From Alphaproteobacteria bacterium CG1_02_46_17 (GTDB lineage Bacteria; Pseudomonadota; Alphaproteobacteria; Micavibrionales; Micavibrionaceae): DNA of 64,000 nt. The stretch covers positions 32,218 to 96,217 of the forward strand of contig MNUG01000029.1 in NCBI GenBank assembly GCA_001871905.1, given 5' to 3'. Under the pieces are notes generated by a model. That model was not told where the DNA came from. It worked only from the letters and a program-made list of their open reading frames with translations, and ran no database searches. Numbering within the stretch: the stretch's first letter is position 1; each line of letters opens with the position of its first letter. Below are positions 56,261-64,000 of the stretch, piece by piece. The position numbers and the translations under genes were made by a program.

Positions 56261-57691
56261 TCAGCAAGCTTTCTTCAGCATGATTTGATCCACCAGTTCG
56301 ACCGGATAATCGCCGGTAAAGCACGCATCACAATATTGGGGAAGTTCGGCATTCCGCCCATCCTCGCCCATAGCCCGATACAGCCCGTCATTCGAGATAA
56401 AGGCTAGTGAATCTACCTGAATAAAATCGGCGATCTCTTGAATTGAGTTTTTAGACGCCAGCAAGTCTTCGCGTGACGGTGTATCAATCCCATAAAAACA
56501 TCCATGGGTAATCGGTGGCGACGAAATGCGCATATGCACTTCACTGGCGCCAGCTTGGCGCATCATCTCGACAATTTTGCGGGATGTTGTTCCCCGCACA
56601 ATCGAGTCATCGACCAAGACAATACGCTTGCCTTCGACCACGCCCCGATTGCCGTTATGCTTGCGCTTGACACCCAGATGGCGGATTTTCTGGGTTGGTT
56701 CGATAAAAGTCCGTCCGACATAATGGTTGCGGATAATCCCCAGTTCAAATGGCAATCCTGCCTCTTGTGAAAAACCGATCGCAGCAGGCACACCACTGTC
56801 AGGAACCGGCACAACCAGATCAACATCACAAGGGGATTCTTGAGCCAATACCGCCCCGATTTTTTTACGCATATCGTAAACGGATTTTCCCGCGATCAGT
56901 GAATCAGGACGGGCAAAATAAATATATTCAAAAATACAGAACCGTGAGGGAGCCATTTCAAACGGATGGTGACTTTGAATTCCTTCTTTGGAAATCACCA
57001 CCATTTCGCCCGGTTCGACATCGCGCACAAAGTCAGCCCCGATAATATCAAGCGCACAAGTTTCAGACGCCAGAATATGAGCATCACCCAGACGCCCCAG
57101 AACCAATGGACGGAACCCGTACGGATCACGAACCCCGATCATGCGGCCTTCGGCAAAGCAAATCAGGGAATAGGCACCCTCAACCTGTTTCAAGGACTCC
57201 ACCAGACGATCCAGAACCGTTTTCTTTTGTGAAAGAGCAACCAGATGGATAATCACTTCCGTATCCGAGGTGCACTGAAAAATCGCACCGCGTTGGGTCA
57301 GTTCATTGCGGATTTTTATCGCATTGGTCAGATTGCCATTATGCGCCACTGTCAGCCCGCCAAAAGCCAGTTCTGCATAAAGAGGTTGCACATTCCGCAG
57401 TAAAGTTTCACCGGTTGTGGCATAGCGGTTATGACCGATTGCGCTGCGTCCTGTTAAACGGGCCACCACATTCGCATCATTGAAAATATCATCCACCAGA
57501 CCCAAACCGCGATGAACAAAGAATTGTCCATCCCCTTTTGTATCATCGTAGGACACGATCCCCGAGGACTCCTGACCGCGGTGCTGTAAAGCATGAAGCC
57601 CCAACGCAGTCAACGTCGAGGCATCTTCATGGCCAAATATTCCGAATACGCCGCATTCTTCATGCATTTTGTCATCGAATGGACTACTCAT
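56261..57691 (-). CDS. purF: Amidophosphoribosyltransferase PurF
   Basis: PurF makes phosphoribosylamine from PRPP and glutamine, the first step of purine synthesis. The N-terminal glutaminase domain starts at 'HEECGVFGIFG', where Cys13 would become the catalytic N-terminal residue after propeptide removal. The C-terminal PRTase domain has 'RIVLVDDSIVRGTTS'. The ORF track extends to 58021, but those extra codons are the cvpA frame shadow. ATG 57691 with AGAGGA upstream gives about 476 residues. It overlaps the end of cvpA by 8 bases. Confidence 0.96.
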   Translation of the reverse strand: MSSPFDDKMHEECGVFGIFGHEDASTLTALGLHALQHRGQESSGIVSYDDTKGDGQFFVHRGLGLVDDIFNDANVVARLTGRSAIGHNRYATTGETLLRNVQPLYAELAFGGLTVAHNGNLTNAIKIRNELTQRGAIFQCTSDTEVIIHLVALSQKKTVLDRLVESLKQVEGAYSLICFAEGRMIGVRDPYGFRPLVLGRLGDAHILASETCALDIIGADFVRDVEPGEMVVISKEGIQSHHPFEMAPSRFCIFEYIYFARPDSLIAGKSVYDMRKKIGAVLAQESPCDVDLVVPVPDSGVPAAIGFSQEAGLPFELGIIRNHYVGRTFIEPTQKIRHLGVKRKHNGNRGVVEGKRIVLVDDSIVRGTTSRKIVEMMRQAGASEVHMRISSPPITHGCFYGIDTPSREDLLASKNSIQEIADFIQVDSLAFISNDGLYRAMGEDGRNAELPQYCDACFTGDYPVELVDQIMLKKAC

Positions 57692-58454
57692 TATATCCTC
57701 TTTTCTGTGCAGGATTTGTATCTTGATGTTCTTTTTGGGTGTCAGGAGGAGATTTAATCTGATCCAGCAAATTGTCCAGACCGTTGCGATCCTGCGTGTC
57801 GTACCCGTCTTGCGCATCTCCGTTTTGTGTATCATCGGCATTCTCAGGTGTGATCCGCTTATCGCCCAACACATCAATTTCACGCAGCCGCTCACGCGCA
57901 TCTTCTGCGATATCTCCAGCCCCTTGGCCATCTTGTGGCAGATAAGTCGCCATCCATTCCGCGACATTTTCAATATAAAAAATGGTCTTGGAACCGGACA
58001 ACCATTCTTTTTTATTTTCATCGGGCAAAATCAAATGAAACGGCAGATAAACCAGCCCCAACAGCAAAACACCACGCGCCACACCGAAGAAGACTCCCAG
58101 AGTCCGGTCAACAGGTCCCAGCCCAATCGCATGAGCAGAAGACGCCAGAAAGTAACTGGCCAATTGCAAAAGCAGAAATACCCCGATAAACACCAGCGCA
58201 TAAGCCGTAATATCTGCGGCCAGATTCATGGGGATCAGATCAAACAGCTTTCCGGCATCTTCGCCATCCTTGATGCCAAACCATCCATAAGCAAACGGTT
58301 TCAACGCACCCCCAAAAAGAAGGGCCGCCAGCGCCCCGCCCATGACTCCCACAATAGTGAGAACTTCGCGGATAACCCCACGGTAAAACGACACACCTGC
58401 CGAAATCAAAAGAACAAGAATAACGCCAATATCAACGAGCAAGGCGATAGTCAT
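57684..58454 (-). CDS. cvpA: CvpA family membrane protein
   Basis: A 256-residue protein with four hydrophobic segments in the first ~150 residues, including 'GVSFYRGVIREVLTIVGVMGG' and 'IGLGPVDRTLGVFFGVARGVLLLGLVY', both typical of the family. The C-terminal ~90 residues are hydrophilic and acidic, an extension often seen in alphaproteobacterial members. CvpA is linked to colicin V export and envelope homeostasis. The cvpA-purF order is common in proteobacteria. Confidence 0.92.
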   Translation of the reverse strand: MTIALLVDIGVILVLLISAGVSFYRGVIREVLTIVGVMGGALAALLFGGALKPFAYGWFGIKDGEDAGKLFDLIPMNLAADITAYALVFIGVFLLLQLASYFLASSAHAIGLGPVDRTLGVFFGVARGVLLLGLVYLPFHLILPDENKKEWLSGSKTIFYIENVAEWMATYLPQDGQGAGDIAEDARERLREIDVLGDKRITPENADDTQNGDAQDGYDTQDRNGLDNLLDQIKSPPDTQKEHQDTNPAQKRGYNE

Positions 58455-58547
58455 ATGAAAAACCCCAAAGGCTTGCCAAACGGCTTGATTGAATAAAAAA
58501 CCGTGATAGTCGAAAAGACCTTATTTTGCAAGTGAATATCAGGATTT

Positions 58548-59390
58548 TTAGAGCTTGACCCTCTTCAGTTTGGCATATTTATGAGCAGCACACGCCCCCG
58601 CAAAATGATCATATATCGCCTTGTTCAAAGAGTGGGTCTTGTGGCTCCATTCCGGATGCCATTGAACCCCCACACAAAAAGCAGGGGCTTCGGGAATGGA
58701 AATCGCCTCTATCACCCCGTCTTCGGCTCTCGCCTCAACAAAGACCCCCTGCCCTGGGCGAGCGATTCCTTGCTCGTGAAGTGAGTTCACAAAGAACCGG
58801 CCTTCTCCCTGACAGGATTCCTGACAGATTTTTTCAAACAATCCACCTTCTTGAATCGAGATATTATGAGCATCGACATATCGTTCTTCATACGTTGAGG
58901 ATTCCGGTTCACGATGATCGAAATGACCTTCCACCTCTTGAATGCGCGAATATAAGGAACCGCCCCGTGCCACATTCATTTCCTGCAACCCCCGACAAAT
59001 TCCAAGAAGTGGAATACCGCGCTGGATGGCTTTATCAATCAAGGGCAACGATGTTCCGTCCCTTTGCAAATCCAGCTTGTTAGGATCTTCCTGATAATCG
59101 GACTGGTAGAAATGCGGGGCAACATTGGCAACCGCCCCCGTCAACAAAATCCCGTCAACAATACCAAGCCACCCATCAATAATATCTTGAATACCGATTT
59201 GTCCCAACCCTGCCACAGCGGGCAGAAAGAAAGGAACACACGGAAAATGGTCAACGACGGACGCCACATATTTTTCCTGCACACTGTGACGGACAATCAC
59301 CCCGTGTTCTTTGAACGGATCACGAACCACAGTACATGGAATTCCGATCACGGGAAGATCGCAAACCTCTACATCCGAAAACCCTGTCAT
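58548..59390 (-). CDS. Gamma-glutamyl-gamma-aminobutyrate hydrolase-like class I amidotransferase
   Basis: A 280-residue class I glutamine amidotransferase in the peptidase C26/PuuD group. Catalytic Cys sits in 'LLGICRGLQEMNVARGG' and the His/Glu pair in 'VGVQWHPEW'. The N-terminal 'VIGIPCTVVRD' and 'PLIDKAIQRGIP' fit the family. It would hydrolyse gamma-glutamyl-GABA or a related amide in polyamine catabolism; no other put-type gene is nearby, so the substrate is uncertain. Confidence 0.85.
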   Translation of the reverse strand: MTGFSDVEVCDLPVIGIPCTVVRDPFKEHGVIVRHSVQEKYVASVVDHFPCVPFFLPAVAGLGQIGIQDIIDGWLGIVDGILLTGAVANVAPHFYQSDYQEDPNKLDLQRDGTSLPLIDKAIQRGIPLLGICRGLQEMNVARGGSLYSRIQEVEGHFDHREPESSTYEERYVDAHNISIQEGGLFEKICQESCQGEGRFFVNSLHEQGIARPGQGVFVEARAEDGVIEAISIPEAPAFCVGVQWHPEWSHKTHSLNKAIYDHFAGACAAHKYAKLKRVKL

Positions 59391-59432
59391 CGCCTTAAAA
59401 TGCCCCTGAAAAAAAGTTTTTCCTATAAAATT

Positions 59433-60851
59433 TTACTTCTGAACAACATATGGAGTAACGACGCCACCTTCACGCAGCAACGATGCCAGTTCATCAAGAT
59501 GGCGGATTTCATGAATTTTAAACCCGTCAATTGATCCTGTTTTGGCAGATGTTTTCTTCTGTGATGAAATACGTTCGGCAATACAACCACCTGTGAAACC
59601 AAGCTTGGCAGCCTCTTTCAATCGTTGATCCGGTTGCGAGACAGCACGAATTTCCCCCGACAATCCAACTTCACCAAAAAAGACATATTCAGACGGAACC
59701 GATCGCCCTTGCAACGCACTGATTAACGCTGCCGCCACGGCCAGATCGGCCGCCGGTTCGGTAATACGGATTCCGCCCGCCATATTGAGATAAACTTCAG
59801 AGCCCGAAAACATCAATCCGCAGCGTGCCTCGAGCACCGCTAGAATCATAGATAAGCGGTTTTGATCCCACCCGATCACCGAGCGGCGCGGCGCTCCATA
59901 AGGCGCAGGCGCGACCAAGGCCTGAACTTCAACCAACAAAGGCCGCGTTCCTTCCATACCGGCAAAGACCGCAGAACCCGTCACATCCGCCTGACGTTGC
60001 GACAAAAACAATGCCGAGGGGTTGGCAACTTCACTCAAACCCAACTCGCCCATTTCGAATACACCGATTTCGTCTGTCGGGCCAAAACGGTTTTTAACTG
60101 TCCGCAAAATACGGAACTGATGCCCGCGATCTCCTTCAAAATATAAAACCGTGTCAACCATATGTTCGAGCACGCGCGGCCCCGCGATTTGACCGTCTTT
60201 GGTCACATGCCCGACAAAAAATGTGGCAGTTCCGGTTTTCTTGGTGAGCCGGATCAATTCCTGTGCCGCCGTGCGGACTTGCGTGACCGTCCCGGGAGCA
60301 CTCTCGACCGTGTCAACATACATGGTCTGGATAGAGTCAATCACCAGAACGTCAATATCTTCATTTTCAATAGTTGCCGCGATCTCACGCACATTGGTGG
60401 CAGACGCCAAAGCAACGGGTGCATCTGCCATGCCCAGACGATCGGCACGCAACCGCACCTGATCGACCGCCTCTTCCCCTGAAATATAAACGCATCTCAA
60501 CCCTTGTCTGGCCAACATGCAAACTGCTTGTAACAATAAAGTCGATTTTCCGATCCCCGGATCACCACCCAATAAAATAGCGCATCCCGGAACAAGGCCA
60601 CCACCCGTCACGCGATCAAACTCACCCAAGCCCGTAACCAGTCTTTTAAGGGGTTTGTCTTCGGACATTTTCAGCCCGACCAGCTCCAGAGCCTTGCCTT
60701 TTTTGCCACTCCCCAGACCTTTAGGGGGACCACTCTCACTCACTTCCGCTTGCAGGCTGTTCCATGCACCGCACGCATCACATTTTCCCGCCCATAAACG
60801 ATGGACGGCTCCACAAGATTGACAAACATAAGAGGTTTTTGATTTGGCCAT
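59433..60851 (-). CDS. radA: DNA repair protein RadA
   Basis: RadA is a RecA-like helicase that helps process recombination intermediates. The 472-residue protein has the N-terminal zinc finger 'CQSCGAVHRLWAGKCDAC', Walker A 'GGDPGIGKSTLLL', the RadA-specific 'KNRFGPTDEIGVFEMGE', and a C-terminal Lon-like domain ('IRITEPAADLAVAAALISAL'). The length is as expected. It stands 42 bases from the start of the amidotransferase unit and follows the EAL gene on the same strand. Confidence 0.96.
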   Translation of the reverse strand: MAKSKTSYVCQSCGAVHRLWAGKCDACGAWNSLQAEVSESGPPKGLGSGKKGKALELVGLKMSEDKPLKRLVTGLGEFDRVTGGGLVPGCAILLGGDPGIGKSTLLLQAVCMLARQGLRCVYISGEEAVDQVRLRADRLGMADAPVALASATNVREIAATIENEDIDVLVIDSIQTMYVDTVESAPGTVTQVRTAAQELIRLTKKTGTATFFVGHVTKDGQIAGPRVLEHMVDTVLYFEGDRGHQFRILRTVKNRFGPTDEIGVFEMGELGLSEVANPSALFLSQRQADVTGSAVFAGMEGTRPLLVEVQALVAPAPYGAPRRSVIGWDQNRLSMILAVLEARCGLMFSGSEVYLNMAGGIRITEPAADLAVAAALISALQGRSVPSEYVFFGEVGLSGEIRAVSQPDQRLKEAAKLGFTGGCIAERISSQKKTSAKTGSIDGFKIHEIRHLDELASLLREGGVVTPYVVQK

Positions 60852-60875
60852 GACCAGACTTTACCAGAACGGCAC

Positions 60876-61709
60876 TTACACGCAAGCAAGCTCTCTGGTC
60901 ACCAGCATCAAATTCGAGTCACGGGACTCCTCGTGCTCACTGGCAGGCGCCCGACGTTCCTGTTGAGGAACGAAATGCTGGAACAGCTCAATTCCGGATT
61001 TTGCCATATCTTTAAGATAGGCAGGACGGAGATAAAGCATCTCACTGGTTAAACCTTCTTGGACGAACACTTGATCCGGATATAATTTTCTATACTGGGC
61101 AATCTGGCCATAAATATCTTCGGCATGACCCGCGACGCATTTCTCAATCATCGCATGATCAAATTTGATGATTTCCGCATAAGGCGCCAGTTTTTCCAAC
61201 CGCTCAACCTGTTCCGGAATATATGGATTGAAATCATCAATCGCCAGCCGGAAACCATGCGCTTTGAAATTCTGCAAAACCTCAACCCGAGCCCCTTCGG
61301 GAATCTCGGCATGTTCGGTAATCTCGAAGAAGATTTTGGCGCGGTCAAAGAACCCTTTTTCCGAGCAGATCAAAGATGCGCGGGCCGCAAAAGATGGCTC
61401 AAGAGCGCTGCTCAGATCAATGTTAAAACTGAAAGACCCGATCGACTTTTCTTGTGCCTTGGCATAATCCAGAGCCTTACCGAAAAGAAACAGATCCGTG
61501 TGCAGGCTTTCGCGACGGTGGCGAACCCCTTGAAAGAAATCTTCACAATCCGAACGGTTCAACAAAATCTCGCAAGACGGAACCAGATGATCCACCCCGT
61601 AGGAAGTATAAAATTTTTCAGAGCGAAACATGGGATCTTCCCCGCTTGACGGACGACCGACAGCACTAATTTGAAAATGATCAGATAAATCCCTGATACT
61701 TGCGTTCAC
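60876..61709 (-). CDS. EAL-domain protein with altered metal site
   Basis: A 277-residue protein, most of it one EAL-type domain. Expected residues are visible: Glu47 in 'CEILLNR' (the EAL position), Glu129 in 'FFEITE', Asp158-Asp159 in 'IDDFNPY', Lys182 in 'IIKFD', Glu218 in 'VQEGL' and Gln244 in 'FQHF'. The usual Asn metal ligand appears replaced ('FNIDLSS') and loop 6 is shortened. It may be a weak c-di-GMP phosphodiesterase or only a sensor. No GGDEF, PAS or membrane part is present. The short ~25-base gap to radA suggests possible co-transcription. Confidence 0.78.
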   Translation of the reverse strand: MNASIRDLSDHFQISAVGRPSSGEDPMFRSEKFYTSYGVDHLVPSCEILLNRSDCEDFFQGVRHRRESLHTDLFLFGKALDYAKAQEKSIGSFSFNIDLSSALEPSFAARASLICSEKGFFDRAKIFFEITEHAEIPEGARVEVLQNFKAHGFRLAIDDFNPYIPEQVERLEKLAPYAEIIKFDHAMIEKCVAGHAEDIYGQIAQYRKLYPDQVFVQEGLTSEMLYLRPAYLKDMAKSGIELFQHFVPQQERRAPASEHEESRDSNLMLVTRELACV

Positions 61710-61796
61710 GAAGAACCCCTGCGTATTTTGTTATTTATATATACAGAAGAACAGATTTAAAAATCTTTGTCAAAGAAAACTGGCAAATAAACAAAG

Positions 61797-63485
61797 CTAT
61801 TCACGTTGCAGTGCCCACTTAACCTGTAGTGCCTCTCCGTCCAGTGCAGTTTTCAAAACCAACTGGTGCGTTTTAACGGGTCTTATACCGTTTCCGAGAT
61901 ACACGCTTTCTTCAACCTCAAGTTTTGCTCCAACTCCGTAGAACCGCCAACTGCTGCCCGAAGGAACAGTCAAAACGACATCTTGATCCTGATGAACTTG
62001 CGACACCTGAACTTTTGGGTGCAAATGAAACCGCAGGGCGACCTCTTTTGACTTCATGTCGCCACCACTCGACATCAACGTATCTTCCCCGCGCAAATCA
62101 TGACCCGTATCAGTCAGGAACAACCGACGACGATGGGAAATCCCCATCGAGGACAAATACCCGTCATGGGTAGCTTCCAACAAACAGGCCTGACGGTTTT
62201 CGGTTCTGGAACATTTGATCGGGGCAAAGTCACGCGCCACAGAATAATCGGCACGAAGGTCATGAACAGGCCGACCATTGACCACCACCGCATTGTGAGC
62301 CGCCGTATGGCGCAAAATCTGTTGCCAATCCTGATGTGCTGGATGACCGCCACAATGGGTAAAAATCCGGTCGCGCCCATACATAAATTCAAAGGACAAG
62401 GGGGCAGAATGCCAGACCTGATCGAACGGTGAGTCCGGACAGGAACTATGATCCATCATCAGGAACGACCGTCCCACCATCACCCGTTCAAACCCGCCAA
62501 GACTTGAGCCCTTCATCGGACGTTTCGACCCACGGATTTGCGACAGAACAGAATCAATTTCGGCAATCTCGCCTTCCTGCCCACCGTGATATAAACCCAG
62601 CTTCCGGTCAGGATAGCAGAAGAACCGCAAAGCCGGCCCCATCTTTTCGATCGAAGTCGTCAGCATGGATGGAATCGGCAATCCCGCACGATTAAGAGCG
62701 TAGCGCAGATCGAGTAAAATTTTAGCGCATTCCAAAAGATTTTCAGGCGCACCAGACGCATGCAACCCGTCAGACGTAACCTGTTTAGGTATTTCCTTCA
62801 GAACCGATTGAAAGCCCTGCAAGATCCACGCATCCCGTCCAGGAAAGGACAACCCCGCATAGATCAGGCCACGCGCCGCCCGCAATAGAGGAAGTCCGGA
62901 AAGCCCAGCCGGAAAGACCCGCGACAAATGACGGGCCTGACGATTGAGAGAGGCAAAATATTTTTCCTGAAACGCTTCGTCAGCACTTCCACAAAAGAAA
63001 TCGAAAAAGGATAACCACATCGTGATCCGTTGGCCGACCAGATCGGCACGCCAGATCCCCGCATCCCAACGATCATAACGGGTGATCCAGTCATCAACGA
63101 AATTTCGCGCCATTCTCCGCGCGGCATCTCCTCCGGCAGCACGTAAATCTCTGAGCCAGCAAAACCCATGAATATGGTCGCGCCATAACGGAGCTTCTTC
63201 CGACACCCGCCAGAAATCATGGTTGATTGGTAAACTGGCACCATGGGCGCGCATCACTCCTTGAGTCATCAAGCGCCCCAGATCGGCCTGCCCGACCCAC
63301 GGATCGGACAGACGGACACTCAACTGATCGGGAGACTGACCAGAAGATAAGAGCCAATGATAAAAAGGGGTTTTACAAGCAACACGTCCGGCGCGATCTT
63401 TCATCTCGCCCAACATAGAAAGAGGTGCCACTAAAGAATGGGAAAATGTTTTTTGTATCTGGCCATGATGAATCTGGGCCGACAT
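61797..63485 (-). CDS. Heparinase II/III family protein
   Basis: A 562-residue protein. The N-terminal half is an alpha/alpha-type region with 'WVSFFDFFCGSADE'-like motifs. The C-terminal half has the heparinase II/III signature around 'HNAVVVNGRPVHDL' and 'THCGGHPAHQDW', then a beta-sandwich tail. Family members are polysaccharide lyases, but the bacterial homologues next to rpe have no proven substrate. It shares one base with the rpe stop (TAATG), so the two are translated together. The same pair is found near purH in many alphaproteobacteria; here purH is more than 50 kb away. Confidence 0.85.
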   Translation of the reverse strand: MSAQIHHGQIQKTFSHSLVAPLSMLGEMKDRAGRVACKTPFYHWLLSSGQSPDQLSVRLSDPWVGQADLGRLMTQGVMRAHGASLPINHDFWRVSEEAPLWRDHIHGFCWLRDLRAAGGDAARRMARNFVDDWITRYDRWDAGIWRADLVGQRITMWLSFFDFFCGSADEAFQEKYFASLNRQARHLSRVFPAGLSGLPLLRAARGLIYAGLSFPGRDAWILQGFQSVLKEIPKQVTSDGLHASGAPENLLECAKILLDLRYALNRAGLPIPSMLTTSIEKMGPALRFFCYPDRKLGLYHGGQEGEIAEIDSVLSQIRGSKRPMKGSSLGGFERVMVGRSFLMMDHSSCPDSPFDQVWHSAPLSFEFMYGRDRIFTHCGGHPAHQDWQQILRHTAAHNAVVVNGRPVHDLRADYSVARDFAPIKCSRTENRQACLLEATHDGYLSSMGISHRRRLFLTDTGHDLRGEDTLMSSGGDMKSKEVALRFHLHPKVQVSQVHQDQDVVLTVPSGSSWRFYGVGAKLEVEESVYLGNGIRPVKTHQLVLKTALDGEALQVKWALQRE

Positions 63486-64000
63486 TATTTCTCCCCGCGC
63501 AAGGACTGAATTGCAGAGGCATAAGAATCCGGCCCGTTTTTGAACACGTAACTTCCCGCCACCAAGACATTGGCCCCCGCCGCAATCACATCTTTGGCAG
63601 TCTTGTCATTTACACCGCCATCAATCTCGAGATCAATATCCCGACCAGTTGCCGCGATCATCGCGCGCGCTTCGCGCACCTTGTCTAAAAGTGGAATAAA
63701 AGACTGCCCGCCAAAACCGGGGTTAACCGTCATAATCAACACCAGATCAACCATATCCATCACATGGGCAATGTCCGACACAGACGTTGCCGGATTAAGG
63801 GACACACCGGCCTTTTTCCCTAAGCTTTTGATGGTTTGCAACGTTCGGTGCAAATGTGGCCCTGCTTCTGGATGCACGGTAATAATATCCGCCCCCGCAT
63901 CGGCAAAATCTTTCAAAAACAAATCCACCGGAGAAATCATCAGATGCACATCGAAAACTTTTTTCGAGTGGGGCCGCAAAGCTTTCACAACAGCCGGGCC
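63485..64000 (-). CDS. rpe: Ribulose-phosphate 3-epimerase, 5'-truncated by window edge
   Basis: Rpe interconverts ribulose 5-phosphate and xylulose 5-phosphate in the pentose phosphate pathway. The visible part has 'FDVHLMISPVD', 'ITVHPEA', 'TVNPGFGGQSF', 'EIDGGVND' and 'GANVLVAGSYVF', all characteristic. The ORF track begins at a GTG at 63988, but the frame continues to the window edge ('GPAVV' before it), so the true start lies outside. It overlaps the heparinase gene by one base. Confidence 0.93.
   Translation of the reverse strand, partial: GPAVVKALRPHSKKVFDVHLMISPVDLFLKDFADAGADIITVHPEAGPHLHRTLQTIKSLGKKAGVSLNPATSVSDIAHVMDMVDLVLIMTVNPGFGGQSFIPLLDKVREARAMIAATGRDIDLEIDGGVNDKTAKDVIAAGANVLVAGSYVFKNGPDSYASAIQSLRGEK

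Noticed and set aside
57692-58021. N-terminal 110-codon extension of purF in the ORF track
   Set aside because: This part overlaps cvpA in another frame, and a good ribosome site and the normal PurF start lie at 57691.
57669-58496. Plus-strand ORF of 275 codons
   Set aside because: Antisense to cvpA and the start of purF; Gln/Lys/His-rich shadow without domain.
1-64000. CRISPR arrays, tRNA or rRNA genes, insertion sequences, prophage
   Set aside because: No spaced direct-repeat array, no cloverleaf or rRNA signatures, no transposase or phage structural genes found on either strand.

Overview
This 64-kb window is a contiguous piece of bacterial chromosome from an alphaproteobacterium of moderate GC content. 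The evidence is a che operon with a CheA carrying a C-terminal receiver, an AcnA-type aconitase, the cvpA-purF pair, and rpe next to a heparinase II/III family gene. A Rhodospirillales- or Micavibrio-like lineage is my best guess, but no rRNA or other decisive marker is present. I see no insertion sequence, prophage, CRISPR array, tRNA or rRNA. Genes are cut at both window ends: a lytic transglycosylase on the left and rpe on the right.

Layout, left to right. (1) 1-3.2 kb: a lytic transglycosylase, a LuxR-type response regulator, and a sensor-less histidine kinase interrupted by an in-frame TAA. (2) 3.4-9.2 kb: a compact chemotaxis operon cheA-cheW-cheY-cheB-cheR, followed by purH. (3) 10.9-27.8 kb: a surface-glycan region. 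Three plus-strand genes (RmlD-like reductase, methyltransferase, probable glycosyltransferase) face a tightly packed twelve-gene minus-strand operon. That operon runs from a sugar-nucleotide dehydratase and aminotransferase through an acetyltransferase, an ABC exporter and many glycosyltransferases to galE. A methyltransferase and an O-antigen-ligase-like polymerase or ligase lie next to it. (4) 29.2-35.4 kb: five co-directional genes, mostly without recognisable family. They include a protein with two peptidoglycan-binding-like repeats and a membrane-anchored NlpC/P60-like protein. This is the best candidate for an undescribed envelope-associated system. (5) 35.4-46.8 kb: lepA, small membrane proteins, an orphan Flp pilin, a three-gene PAS/chemoreceptor cluster that includes a split Aer-like receptor, a large hybrid kinase, asd and a DUF808 protein. 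(6) 46.8-51.4 kb: a duplicated intergenic element that reads on the minus strand as two tandem small RNAs, then acnA, an unknown gene, and a structured RNA-like region ending in a strong terminator. (7) 51.4-54.3 kb: a minus-strand group of pseudopilin-like and unknown small proteins. (8) 54.5-64 kb: UDP-glucuronate epimerase-like, SDR, purF, cvpA, a gamma-glutamyl hydrolase, radA, an EAL-domain protein, heparinase II/III and rpe.

Functionally the window combines sensing and motility (che genes, three receptor polypeptides, two kinases), envelope glycan synthesis and export, and housekeeping metabolism. Starts were revised from the ORF track where a Shine-Dalgarno, an operon overlap or family length favoured another codon. 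These are purH, the SAM methyltransferase at 11.9 kb, several glycosyltransferases, purF, lepA, the flp pilin, a pseudopilin and others, each noted in its entry.
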